Shown piece by piece: positions 8,316 to 17,131 of a stretch of DNA of 64,000 bases. Numbering within the stretch: the first letter of the stretch is position 1; each line of letters opens with the position of its first letter. Source of the stretch: Scybalousia_A sp052170555 (GTDB lineage Bacteria; Bacteroidota; Bacteroidia; Bacteroidales; P3); assembly GCA_052170555.1 (NCBI GenBank), contig JBQNAI010000007.1:37909-101908 (forward strand), in the 5' to 3' direction. The notes below the pieces were generated by a model that saw only the letters and a program-made list of their open reading frames with translations, had not been told where the DNA came from and searched no databases. The position numbers and the translations under genes were made by a program.

Positions 8316-9947
8316 ATGGCAAAAGAAATAAAATTCAATACGGAAGCTAGAGAGCAGTTAAGAGAAGGCGTAAATGCATTGGCTAACGCTGTTAAGGTTA
8401 CCTTAGGTCCTAAGGGCAGAAATGTTATAATAGATAAAAAATTTGGTGCTCCGCATATCACGAAGGACGGTGTTAGCGTTGCTAAGGAGATTGACCTTGA
8501 GGACAATATAGAGAATATGGGTGCTCAGTTAGTTAAGGAAGTGGCTTCAAAGACTGGTGATCAGGCAGGAGATGGGACTACTACAGCTACCGTACTTGCA
8601 CAAGTTATTGTCAATACCGGTTTGAAAAATGTCGCAGCTGGTGCAAATCCGATGGATTTGAAGCGAGGTATTGATAAAGCTGTTGAAGTTGTAGTTGCAG
8701 ATATTAAAAAACGTTCAAGAAAAATAGGTAACGCTCAAGAGAAGGTAGAGCAAGTAGCGACTGTTTCTGCAAACAATGACTCTGCGATAGGAAGCATGAT
8801 TGCCCAAGCTATGGAAAAAGTAAAGAAAGAAGGAGTGATTACGATAGAGGAAGCAAAAGGCTTGGAAACCACTGTTAAAGTAGTAGAGGGTATGCAGTTC
8901 GATAGAGGATATCTAAGTCCTTATTTTGTAACCGATACGGAAAAGATGGAGACAGTATACGATAATCCGTTCATCCTTATTTATGACAAAAAAATTTCTA
9001 ATATGAAAGAATTTTTGCCTGTTTTAGAGAAAGTTGTTCAGACAGGCAGACCGCTATTGATAATAGCTGAGGATATAGATGGTGAGGCTTTGGCAACGTT
9101 GGTGGTGAATAGATTGAGAGGATCGTTGAAGATTGTAGCAGTCAAGGCTCCTGGTTTTGGCGATAGAAGAAAAGAAATGCTAGAAGATATAGCAATTTTA
9201 ACGAGTGGTACAGTTATTTCTGAGGAAAAAGGATACAAATTGGAAGATGCTACTTTAGATATGTTGGGTTCTTCTGCTAAAATAACAGTTGATAAAGATA
9301 ATACGACAATTGTATCTGGTAGTGGAGACAAAGAAGCAATCAAAGCAAGAGTTAATCAAATTAAAGCTCAGATTGAGAAGACTACTTCCGATTACGACAA
9401 AGAAAAATTACAAGAAAGACTTGCTAAATTAGCAGGTGGTGTAGCTGTTATTTATGTTGGGGCAGCAAGTGAGGTAGAGATGAAAGAGAAGAAAGATCGT
9501 TTTGATGATGCTTTACATGCAACAAGAGCGGCTTTGGAAGAGGGCATAATCCCTGGCGGAGGTGTTGGATATATCCGTGCTATTGCTGCTTTGAAAAATG
9601 TAAAAGGGGAGAATGAGGACGAGAACACCGGTATTCAAATTATACGCAGAGCTTTGGAAGAACCATTGCGTCAAATTGTAGAAAACGCTGGTTTAGAAGG
9701 TAGCGTTGTTGTTAATAAGGTTATGGAGATGAAGGGAGATGAAGGATATAACGCAAGAACAGAGAAGTATGAAGACCTTCATAAATCTGGAGTTATTGAT
9801 CCTGCTAAAGTAGCACGTATCGCCCTTGAAAATGCTGCAAGTATTGCCTCAATGATATTAACAACGGAGTGTGTGTTGAGTGAAATTAAAGAACAAACAC
9901 CTGCGACACCTCCAATGCCTGCAGGTGGTATGGGGGGAATGTATTAA
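8316..9947 (+). CDS. groEL: Chaperonin GroEL
   Basis: Sixty-kilodalton chaperonin forming the double-ring folding chamber. Signature pieces are VTLGPKGRNVIIDKKFGAPHITKDGV, split here as the nucleotide-binding start, GDQAGDGTTTATVLAQ with the catalytic Asp loop, the apical domain around YLSPYFVTDTEKM, the family signature AALEEGIIPGGGV and a C-terminal GGMGGMY tail. The start chosen gives 543 residues, a normal length. The gene is strongly expressed in most bacteria, consistent with the strong ribosome-binding site and the strong terminator at 10037-10072. Confidence 0.98.
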   Translation: MAKEIKFNTEAREQLREGVNALANAVKVTLGPKGRNVIIDKKFGAPHITKDGVSVAKEIDLEDNIENMGAQLVKEVASKTGDQAGDGTTTATVLAQVIVNTGLKNVAAGANPMDLKRGIDKAVEVVVADIKKRSRKIGNAQEKVEQVATVSANNDSAIGSMIAQAMEKVKKEGVITIEEAKGLETTVKVVEGMQFDRGYLSPYFVTDTEKMETVYDNPFILIYDKKISNMKEFLPVLEKVVQTGRPLLIIAEDIDGEALATLVVNRLRGSLKIVAVKAPGFGDRRKEMLEDIAILTSGTVISEEKGYKLEDATLDMLGSSAKITVDKDNTTIVSGSGDKEAIKARVNQIKAQIEKTTSDYDKEKLQERLAKLAGGVAVIYVGAASEVEMKEKKDRFDDALHATRAALEEGIIPGGGVGYIRAIAALKNVKGENEDENTGIQIIRRALEEPLRQIVENAGLEGSVVVNKVMEMKGDEGYNARTEKYEDLHKSGVIDPAKVARIALENAASIASMILTTECVLSEIKEQTPATPPMPAGGMGGMY

Positions 9948-10036
9948 TAGAAAGTAACTTTTCTACTACTTTGAAAAGTATAGATGAGAAAATGAAGTCT
10001 TTCTAATATAAAGATTAGTTTTAATCAAATACTTGA

Positions 10037-10072
10037 CCGCGAGAATATAATATTCTTGCGGTCTTTTTTTGT
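10037..10072 (+). terminator. Terminator of the groES-groEL operon
   Basis: Thirteen-bp stem (arm GACCGCGAGAATA, 10037-10049 with 10053-10065, one G-U pair), three-base loop, then seven T residues. The remainder of the gap up to 10383 shows nothing I can name. Confidence 0.9.
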
Positions 10073-10383
10073 TAGCATGATCTAATATATTTGTTTAGAG
10101 GATATTTTATACTAATTTATTCTACTAAAATAAATAACCATTACAAACCGAGAGTAACAACAAAAAAATAATTACACATTTTAAATTATAGATTCCAAAA
10201 GGGAGTTTTTTCTTTTGTATAATAGGTTTGATGTGATATATACTTAGTTTATTTTATGGATAAGATTATTTGTAGAATTGAAAAATGAATATCAGAAACA
10301 GAATAAAAAAAATATTGTTTGTTATTTTATTTTGAGAAAATATACTAAATTCGTAGTTTAGGTAATATAATATATATCTTATT

Positions 10384-11284
10384 ATGAGAAAAGTATCGTG
10401 TTTTTTTTAAGTATCTTTTCTTTTATTATGCTTTATGCACAGAATTTTAATGCAGATTTTACTAAAGCATTTAAAGACAATGACGTATAGAAACAAAAGG
10501 AAATTTTGTCAGTATGGGAGAAGAGTGAAGATAAAAATGCAGGTTATTATATTTGTAAATTTAATTATTATTTGACAATTTCTCAAAATAATACTTTCTA
10601 ATCGACTGGTGAAAAACCTCAACATGGGAACTATTTTACAGTAAAAGATTCTATTTTTGGATTTGTCAGTTGCATTAAAGGTGGAGGTGTGTCAGAAAAT
10701 ACCTTTCGGCAGGGAATTATGTATATAGATAAAGGCATTGCCCGATACCCATCTCGTTGATATATGCACTTTGGAAAGATTTATGCATTATATAGCGTTG
10801 GAAAATGGGAAGATTTTACTAATGAGATAATTAAAACTATTGATTATGTAGATATTATTGATTATAAATGGATTTATCCGTATAAAAAATAGATAAAAAT
10901 ATATTTTTGTCTGAAACACAAAAATATCAATTATATTTATTTGAACTAATAGACTTAATAAATTATGTAGCACAGGATTCAATTGTATTATTTTATATAC
11001 AAAAATATCTGATAGGATATTAAAATATGATTCTAATAATATAGAACCATTAAAAAAACATAGGTGCAGCTTATTTTTTCAAATTGGAAGTAGAAAAAGC
11101 TCTTATAATATTCTTAAAAGTAGAAACTATTGCACTAAATGATGCAATAATCTTGTTTAATATTGCCAATATTTATATTAATCAAGGAAATATAGAAAAG
11201 GCTAAACAATATTATAATAATACTATCCAAAATTGCAATAAACAAGTAGTGCAACAAGCAAAAGAGTTGTTAAAAGAATTATAA
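10384..11284 (+). pseudogene. Decayed secreted tetratricopeptide protein
   Basis: The frame starts MRKVSCFF and runs into a stop after a run of eight T (10401-10408). Adding one T restores a signal peptide ending SFIMLYAQ. The mature part then reads NFNADFTKAFKDND, stop, KQKEILSVWEKSEDKNAGYY, and continues through at least two more in-frame stops and several frameshifts to a TPR-like end (LFNIANIYINQGNIEKAKQY, with a last open stretch 11084-11284). Pieces such as FTVKDSIFGFVSCIKGGGV and MHFGKIYALYSVGKWEDF show it was a coherent exported protein of about 290 residues. The open frame at 11084-11284 alone is the tail of this remnant, not a separate gene. Confidence 0.8.
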
Positions 11285-11360
11285 TATGTTAGATACTATT
11301 TTGTTGAATTAAAATATAAAATTTTATTTATTGGGATTGACTTAAATAAGTGGCTATTGT

Positions 11361-12266
11361 TTAATTTTTATTTCTTTTGTCATGTATATAAACTTGCCAT
11401 GAATTTATTAGATTTTGCCAAAGAGAATAGGCAGCCGAAAAAATTATAGATAGAGGATTGGATAAATAAGTATGAGCCATCCAAACCCCCAAAGAAGTGT
11501 TCTTTTGTGCTGTACCTTGAGTGAAAGCAATAGATTGATGTAGTCGTTTACCAATAATTTTACCAATAATAAACTGAAATAAGCATACAACAAGTGATAC
11601 TGTAAACATTAGAATAATATCGTTAGCGTTTTCTTTATATGTTTTTACAATAGTGAAAGTTGTATTTGCAAAAATAATAATCAGTGATATAGACCAGAAG
11701 ATAAGAGATGTCCAATTGTATTGAGCAATTTTTAATGTCCATTTTGGTTTTAATCGTTTGAATAAAACTGCGGCAAGAAAAGGGAAAACAAGTAAAGGTC
11801 CAACTTTTTTTAATATTGATACTACTGATAACATATAAGAAAAATCGTTTTGCGGTTCTATGTATGATAGAATTAATGGTGCAAGTAATGAAATCATTAG
11901 GCTGTCTAATATGATATGTGTAATACTTATTTCTTTGTTGCCACCAAGTAGAATTACGATTGCAGAAGAAGATGCTGCGGTAGGACATAACACACAAAGT
12001 AATACTCCTTTTGCAACAATGTCTGAGAAAAATAGTTTAGCAAGAGCATATGATAAAACAATTAATACTATATGTAATAAAAGCATAATGGTATTTACTC
12101 TTGTAACTCTCAATCTTCGAAAATCTAATGAACAATATGCAATAAAGAATATGATACTTACTGTAAATACTAGAATTGTCATCATATTGTGAAACCAGTT
12201 AAACCCAATAACCCCTGTAAGCATTGCAATAGGGAGTATCAAACTTTTATGTTCCTTTAACCACAT
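11361..12266 (-). CDS. Bile acid:sodium symporter (BASS) family transporter
   Basis: Integral membrane protein with about nine to ten predicted transmembrane segments over 301 residues. The BASS fold is suggested by the segment LLCVLCPTAASSSAIVILLGGN (polar residues in the middle of a helix) and by the second polar crossover around GTAQKNTSLGVWMAH. These two regions form the sodium and substrate sites in the family; the substrate here is unknown and need not be a bile acid. It is the last gene of a string hisS-methylase-nuclease-transporter, 7 bases after the restriction endonuclease gene. Confidence 0.8.
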   Translation of the reverse strand: MWLKEHKSLILPIAMLTGVIGFNWFHNMMTILVFTVSIIFFIAYCSLDFRRLRVTRVNTIMLLLHIVLIVLSYALAKLFFSDIVAKGVLLCVLCPTAASSSAIVILLGGNKEISITHIILDSLMISLLAPLILSYIEPQNDFSYMLSVVSILKKVGPLLVFPFLAAVLFKRLKPKWTLKIAQYNWTSLIFWSISLIIIFANTTFTIVKTYKENANDIILMFTVSLVVCLFQFIIGKIIGKRLHQSIAFTQGTAQKNTSLGVWMAHTYLSNPLSIIFSAAYSLWQNLINSWQVYIHDKRNKN

Positions 12267-12273
12267 GAAACTC

Positions 12274-13233
12274 TCACCACTTTTTATTAATATAGAATGT
12301 ATCTGCAGGCATTCCTTTTAGTTGAATATCAAACTTGAGGCTTGTTTCTATATATGTACTTGCGTTATGAATTCTAAAAGATATAACCCAACTATTATTA
12401 AGAGTCAATATGATTGTTGTTTTTGAACTATCCTTAAAATCAAAATCCAATATCTTTGTTGGTAACTTTATTTTGGGTATCTTTATATTAGGTTCTTTTG
12501 TAGCAGTTGCTTGATTTAAAGTTCCAAATAGATTAAAAGGTATAATCGTTGTGGAATTATCCCTATTACTTATTAACTTGTAATAGTCCTTTCCATTACT
12601 TCCGATTAAATATTTTATAAGTTGAGCAGTTATATTTTGATTGTCGTTTATTTTTAATAATTCTTTTTTGAAGGCATTCAATATTGGAATATATATTTCA
12701 TCTTCTTTGCTTGATAAATCACTCCATTTTAGATTTTTATTTTTATAACCTAATAATAAATCAAATATCGGAGAAATAGAATCGAAGTATTCTTTTGAAC
12801 AATTCTTATTTAACCAAACTTTTCCAAAATCTAATTGTTTTGATAACCGAGAATGTTTCAATGCTGCATGATTATGCTTTACAGATATGCCAATTTCCCA
12901 TTCTATACTTCTTCTTATAATCAATACGTCTCTTACATCTCCGTATTGTGTTGCAATATTATTAGGTTGTAAAGTTACAGTCAGTTCATCGTTTCCGTCT
13001 TCTATAATTTTAGGCTCCATTTCAATAATAGAGTTTATTCCAACTGTAGCAGATTTCAACATTTCTACTCTGTCGTTTTCGATTATATCATTTTTAAACC
13101 TACTTTCTGCAATGCGAACACTATCATTTTCCTCCATTCTTACGGTTCTTTTCAATGAAACTCTTTCCTTTATCGTAAGCAAACAAGCATATTCGTACGC
13201 TTTCCCGTATATTGTTGAGTTTATTGTATTCAT
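12274..13233 (-). CDS. Type II restriction endonuclease, HaeIII family
   Basis: Predicted restriction enzyme of a type II system; members of this family cut GGCC. Recognition rests on the gene's position two bases after a close M.HaeIII homologue, and on family features in the protein: an N-terminal helix GKAYEYACLLTIKERV, the central strand pair DVLIIRRSIEWEIGISVKHNH (here the likely nuclease core, with Glu and Lys of a PD-(D/E)XK-like site) and ALKHSRLSKQLDFGKVWLN. It is intact at 319 residues, near the family length. Cytoplasmic. The cognate methylase should protect host DNA. GGCC specificity is inference from the methylase; active-site residues need an alignment. Confidence 0.8.
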   Translation of the reverse strand: MNTINSTIYGKAYEYACLLTIKERVSLKRTVRMEENDSVRIAESRFKNDIIENDRVEMLKSATVGINSIIEMEPKIIEDGNDELTVTLQPNNIATQYGDVRDVLIIRRSIEWEIGISVKHNHAALKHSRLSKQLDFGKVWLNKNCSKEYFDSISPIFDLLLGYKNKNLKWSDLSSKEDEIYIPILNAFKKELLKINDNQNITAQLIKYLIGSNGKDYYKLISNRDNSTTIIPFNLFGTLNQATATKEPNIKIPKIKLPTKILDFDFKDSSKTTIILTLNNSWVISFRIHNASTYIETSLKFDIQLKGMPADTFYINKKW

Positions 13234-13235
13234 AA

Positions 13236-14219
13236 TTACGACAAAAATAAATCTTGTTTAATTTTTTTTGCTAAATGATATGCTAAATTGACTGGTACAG
13301 CATTTCCTATCATTTTATATCCATCAGATATATTGATATACTTAAATATGAAATCATCAGGAAATGTTTGTATCCTTGCACATTCTCTTACACTCAATCT
13401 TCGGTATATATTTTCATATCCCGGCTCAAATATTCTTTTGTTTTGAGAGATAAATTTCATTTTAGGTGCTTGTGGGTGTATAGGTGCATGACGTCCTCCT
13501 GCTTGTATGGTAAATGAAGACTCAGTCCAAGACCTCACTCTGTTCCTTGACATGTATATAGTAGAGAAACCTCCTGTCATATACTCATGATTGGCGATTT
13601 TTAATTCATCTCCGTTAGTTTTATTCCCCTCTTTTGCAGGTAAAGCTTGTCGTAAGTCCCATATTGCGTCTTTTAGTACAGGTTTATAGGAAAAAGGCTG
13701 AGGAAATTCAAAAATTTTATTTAAATCTTTTCTGTAACCAACAATTATTACACGCAACCTGGTTTCAGGAACATCATAATCGTTAGCATCTAATAATTTC
13801 CAAGAAACATTGTATCCCGCTTGTTGAAATAATTTTATAAAATTAGAAAATGCTTCTGCATGTTTAGGATGTAAAATACCAGAGACGTTTTCTGCAAGAA
13901 AGAATTTAGGTTGTTTTTTCTGCAATATGCGAATATAATCATAAAAAAGTTGTCCTCTTTTATCGTTAATTCCTCTTTGAGTTCCGGCTTCACTCCAACT
14001 TTGACAAGGAGGACCACCTATTATTCCGTCGCAGTCAGGTATTTCTTCCGCAGAAATATCCGTAATACTTCGCTTGTCTAAAATAGTATTTGGAAAATTT
14101 GACTGAAACGTACTCCATATCGTTTTATCATATTCATCTGCCCAAACCGTATTAAATCCAGCTTTTTCAAAACCTAAATCTAAACCTCCAGCTCCTGCAA
14201 ATAAAGATACTAATTTCAT
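13236..14219 (-). CDS. DNA (cytosine-5-)-methyltransferase, M.HaeIII-like
   Basis: C5-cytosine methylase with all main motifs in order: motif I SLFAGAGGLDLGFEKAGF, motif IV GGPPCQSWSEAG with catalytic Cys, motif VI FFLAENVSG, motif VIII in the QRxRV-like stretch PETRLRVIIVGYR, and motifs IX-X RRLSVRECARIQTFPDDF and GYKMIGNAVPVNLAYHLAKKI. Many stretches, including the target-recognition region HEYMTGGFSTIYMSRNRVRSW, match what I remember of M.HaeIII, so GGCC is the likely target. Length 327 fits. It lies 29 bases behind hisS and 2 bases before the nuclease gene, suggesting cotranscription. Confidence 0.92.
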   Translation of the reverse strand: MKLVSLFAGAGGLDLGFEKAGFNTVWADEYDKTIWSTFQSNFPNTILDKRSITDISAEEIPDCDGIIGGPPCQSWSEAGTQRGINDKRGQLFYDYIRILQKKQPKFFLAENVSGILHPKHAEAFSNFIKLFQQAGYNVSWKLLDANDYDVPETRLRVIIVGYRKDLNKIFEFPQPFSYKPVLKDAIWDLRQALPAKEGNKTNGDELKIANHEYMTGGFSTIYMSRNRVRSWTESSFTIQAGGRHAPIHPQAPKMKFISQNKRIFEPGYENIYRRLSVRECARIQTFPDDFIFKYINISDGYKMIGNAVPVNLAYHLAKKIKQDLFLS

Positions 14220-14248
14220 AATATATAGTTATTTTTCTTGTATTCCGT

Positions 14249-15616
14249 TTACTTTTTCAAGTAGTTGCAGATATCTTGTTGAGAAATAGTTTGTTGATCG
14301 CCTGAAAGCATGTTTTTTATTGTGATTGTGTCGTTTTGAAGTTCGTTTTCACCCAAAAGACATACAAAAGGAATATTGCGAGAGTTGGCATATTTCATCT
14401 GCTTTTGCATCTTAGACGAATCAGGATAGACTTCACAAGACAGACCACAAATGCGAAGTTGCTTAGCCAACAAAAGACAACGCTCACTTTCCTTTTCGCC
14501 GAAATTGATAAACAAAACATCAGTTGTTGTTTTGATTGTATCGGGAAACAGTTGTAACTCTTCTAAACAGTCATAGATACGGTCAGCACCAAAGGAAATA
14601 CCTACACCGGAAACGTCCTTTAGACCAAAAATTCCTGTCAAATTGTCGTAACGACCTCCTCCTGTTATACTACCAATGGAAACGTCATTTGCTTTAACTT
14701 CGAAAATAGCTCCGGTATAATAATTAAGACCCCTTGCTAATGTGATATCAAACTCTATATTGTTTATATTTGCTGACTGACATTTATTTAAAACATACTC
14801 TAATTCCTCAATACCTTTATTACCTTGCGGATTTGTTGAAATAAAGTCAGACAATAGATTAATCTTTTCTCTATTTGTTCCGCTAATCTGTAATATAGGG
14901 GTAAGTTTTTGTATGTCTTCCGATGTAAAACCATTATCTAACAACTCACTCACTACGCCATTTATACCTATTTTCTCTAATTTGTCAATTGCAACAGTGA
15001 TTTCACTGATTTTGTTCTCATGACCAATAACCGAAGCGATAGCTGTTAAGATTTTTCGGTTATTAATCCTAATTGTTATATCTAAGCGTAGTTTTGAAAA
15101 GACTTCGTACATTATTTCTATCAATTCTACTTCATTTAGTAGGGCAGCTGAACCTATAATGTCGGCATCACACTGATAAAATTCTCTATACCTCCCCTTT
15201 TGAGGGCGATCTGCACGCCACACTGGTTGTATTTGATAACGTTTGAAAGGGAAAACAATGTCATTTTGATGGTTGACGACAAAACGAGCAAAAGGAACGG
15301 TTAAATCATAACGTAATCCTTTTTCACAAATCATAGATGCTGCTTTATTGATTTGATTATCTGTTATTTTATTTTTGAAGTCAGAGAGATGCTCTTGTCG
15401 TAAGAAAATACCCGAATCCAGTATTTTAAATAATAACTTGTCTCCTTCCTCTCCGTATTTACCCATTAATGTGGATAGGTTTTCCATCGCTGGTGTTTCA
15501 ATTTGTAGAAAACCGTGAGACTTGTATACTGAAACTATGGTATTCAATATATAGTTACGTTTTTGCATCTGTAATGGCAAAAAGTCGCGAGTTCCTTTTA
15601 CTGTTTTGTATTCCAT
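14249..15616 (-). CDS. hisS: Histidine--tRNA ligase
   Basis: Class II aminoacyl-tRNA synthetase that charges tRNA-His. Motif 1 lies around FLQIETPAMENLSTLMGK, motif 2 around VWRADRPQKGRYREFYQCD, the histidine-specific motifs at LARGLNYYTGAIFEV and motif 3 at GGGRYDNLTGIFG, followed by an anticodon-binding domain (about residues 350-455). The 455-residue length is normal for Bacteroidetes. It heads an apparent four-gene string into which the restriction-modification pair has been placed. Confidence 0.96.
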   Translation of the reverse strand: MEYKTVKGTRDFLPLQMQKRNYILNTIVSVYKSHGFLQIETPAMENLSTLMGKYGEEGDKLLFKILDSGIFLRQEHLSDFKNKITDNQINKAASMICEKGLRYDLTVPFARFVVNHQNDIVFPFKRYQIQPVWRADRPQKGRYREFYQCDADIIGSAALLNEVELIEIMYEVFSKLRLDITIRINNRKILTAIASVIGHENKISEITVAIDKLEKIGINGVVSELLDNGFTSEDIQKLTPILQISGTNREKINLLSDFISTNPQGNKGIEELEYVLNKCQSANINNIEFDITLARGLNYYTGAIFEVKANDVSIGSITGGGRYDNLTGIFGLKDVSGVGISFGADRIYDCLEELQLFPDTIKTTTDVLFINFGEKESERCLLLAKQLRICGLSCEVYPDSSKMQKQMKYANSRNIPFVCLLGENELQNDTITIKNMLSGDQQTISQQDICNYLKK

Positions 15617-15708
15617 ACTGATTGATGTATATGTTGTGTGTGAAAATTTATGTTGAATAGGTGATATATAATCTATTTTGAATTTAGAAAATGCTATTCA
15701 ATAAATAT

Positions 15709-16407
15709 TTATTTCTTTTTCAAGTTAGCTACAGATAATATCACACCAAGAGCCACTCCCAAAAGTGCTGCAAATAATACCCTGTATTGAGGAGACAGAA
15801 GAAATGTTATTGTGTGTGCTGGATACCAAAAGAAAGGTATTGTTTTTTTGAAAACGAAGTTCCACTGTACGTCCCAATTGAGATTTTTAATAATATTACC
15901 AAAGGGAATGGGAGAGAAAAATTTAAATAAAGAACCGTTGGTATTAATAATGTGTTTATCTGTTATCTTATGTACAGTCATAAATACAGGAGCAAAGAAT
16001 GTATTCATAAATATGGATACGCAAAAAGCGTATAGTATATTGATGGTTAAGCAATCCGTTACGTTGTTTGGGGTTAAATTCTTCAATCCGCACATGTTTA
16101 AAAAGGTAAAAGTCCCATTAGCAAATAATATCATTGCTATTGATATGCACGTTCCCAATATTCCCCAAACGAAGAATCTAGGGGCAATACCAAAACCTTT
16201 CTGATTATATTTTCCTTGTGATATACGCAGTCCAATACATTCTCCTAATGTTGATAGAACTCCGAATTTCAGGAAAGCCATAACGAAACATCGCCAATCA
16301 TTTGCTGCACTCCAAGTAAGAAACCAAGTTTTTATGGGATCTACTGTCATAAATAGGGATACAAATAGAATGATGGATAGAATAAGGTATAAATCTTGTT
16401 TTTTCAT
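15709..16407 (-). CDS. Conserved integral membrane protein
   Basis: 232 residues with about five or six predicted transmembrane segments (for example LYLILSIILFVSLFM at the N-terminus, FGVLSTLGECIGLRI, YAFCVSIFMNTFFAPVFM and a final ALLGVALGVILSVA). An aromatic/charged stretch NWDVQWNFVFKKTIPFFWYP before the last two segments looks like a conserved signature. It resembles an uncharacterised Bacteroidetes membrane family and, loosely, Mpv17-type proteins; I do not assign a function. Own promoter at 16448-16477; 92 bases upstream of hisS on the same strand. Confidence 0.75.
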   Translation of the reverse strand: MKKQDLYLILSIILFVSLFMTVDPIKTWFLTWSAANDWRCFVMAFLKFGVLSTLGECIGLRISQGKYNQKGFGIAPRFFVWGILGTCISIAMILFANGTFTFLNMCGLKNLTPNNVTDCLTINILYAFCVSIFMNTFFAPVFMTVHKITDKHIINTNGSLFKFFSPIPFGNIIKNLNWDVQWNFVFKKTIPFFWYPAHTITFLLSPQYRVLFAALLGVALGVILSVANLKKK

Positions 16408-16447
16408 ATTTAGATAATCTCAATTATTACTGTAAAAAATAATGTTG

Positions 16448-16477
16448 CAAAGTTATGAAAATTTTATAGAACACAAA
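16448..16477 (-). promoter_or_regulatory. Promoter of the membrane protein gene
   Basis: On the minus strand TAACTTTG (16448-16455) with TTTG 18 bases upstream (16474-16477). Confidence 0.6.
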
Positions 16478-17131
16478 ATAAATTATTTCTTTTCAACTAG
16501 TATCCTTTTTCTTATCTATTGCGATGTTTATCTATTAAATTTTAGGGTTACTTGGTCTTCATTCTATTTTTTTTAATTACGAGTAAAGATGTTTTGTCAA
16601 ACGATTAGAAGACCATGTTTGCTATTTTTAGGAGCATTACTTTTGTTTTCTCACTAAGAGCTATCATTTCGTATTACTAGCTTATGAGGATTTAGCGTGT
16701 TACATTTGAAGGATGCTGCATTTTGATGTTTGGTATTCGTAATACAAAGTAATTATGTATTTGATTAGAGATAAATGGTAGAGATTTGAAGATTATGAGT
16801 AAGGAATACAAAATAACTAGTTACGGATGTAAAAAAATGACTATTGGATAGGAAAATTAGATAACAGGTCATAATAAAAAAGTACGAAATTGGGAGAAAT
16901 AATGAGTAAAATAGAAAAAAACGGAAAAAATACGAGAAAACGTGTTTATTGGATATAGCGAAAGAGAGAAGAGGCATGGGTATAATGAGTATGAATTGAA
17001 CTAAAAAGTAAAAAAGTTAGAAGAAGGGTAAAGAGTATTGAAAGAAAAAATGATCAGAGAAATAGAAATATAAAATAAGTTTTATTTGTTTTAATGGTGA
17101 TGTTAAAGAAATTTGACAAAGGAAATAGATT
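16478..17131. other. Gene-free gap with strand-biased composition
   Basis: No open frame with protein-like content on either strand. From about 16780 to 17080 the plus strand is strikingly purine-rich and poor in C. A 70-codon minus-strand frame here (16765-16977) is only Phe/Leu/Ser/Tyr-rich low complexity reflecting that bias, so I do not call it. Confidence 0.5.

Noticed and set aside
11084..11284. 66-codon TPR-like open frame taken as a small gene
   Set aside because: It is the open tail of the decayed TPR gene at 10384-11284, without its own promoter or start context.
16765..16977. 70-codon minus-strand frame rich in Phe, Ser, Leu and Tyr
   Set aside because: A product of the purine-biased opposite strand; no start signal, no domain, no promoter.
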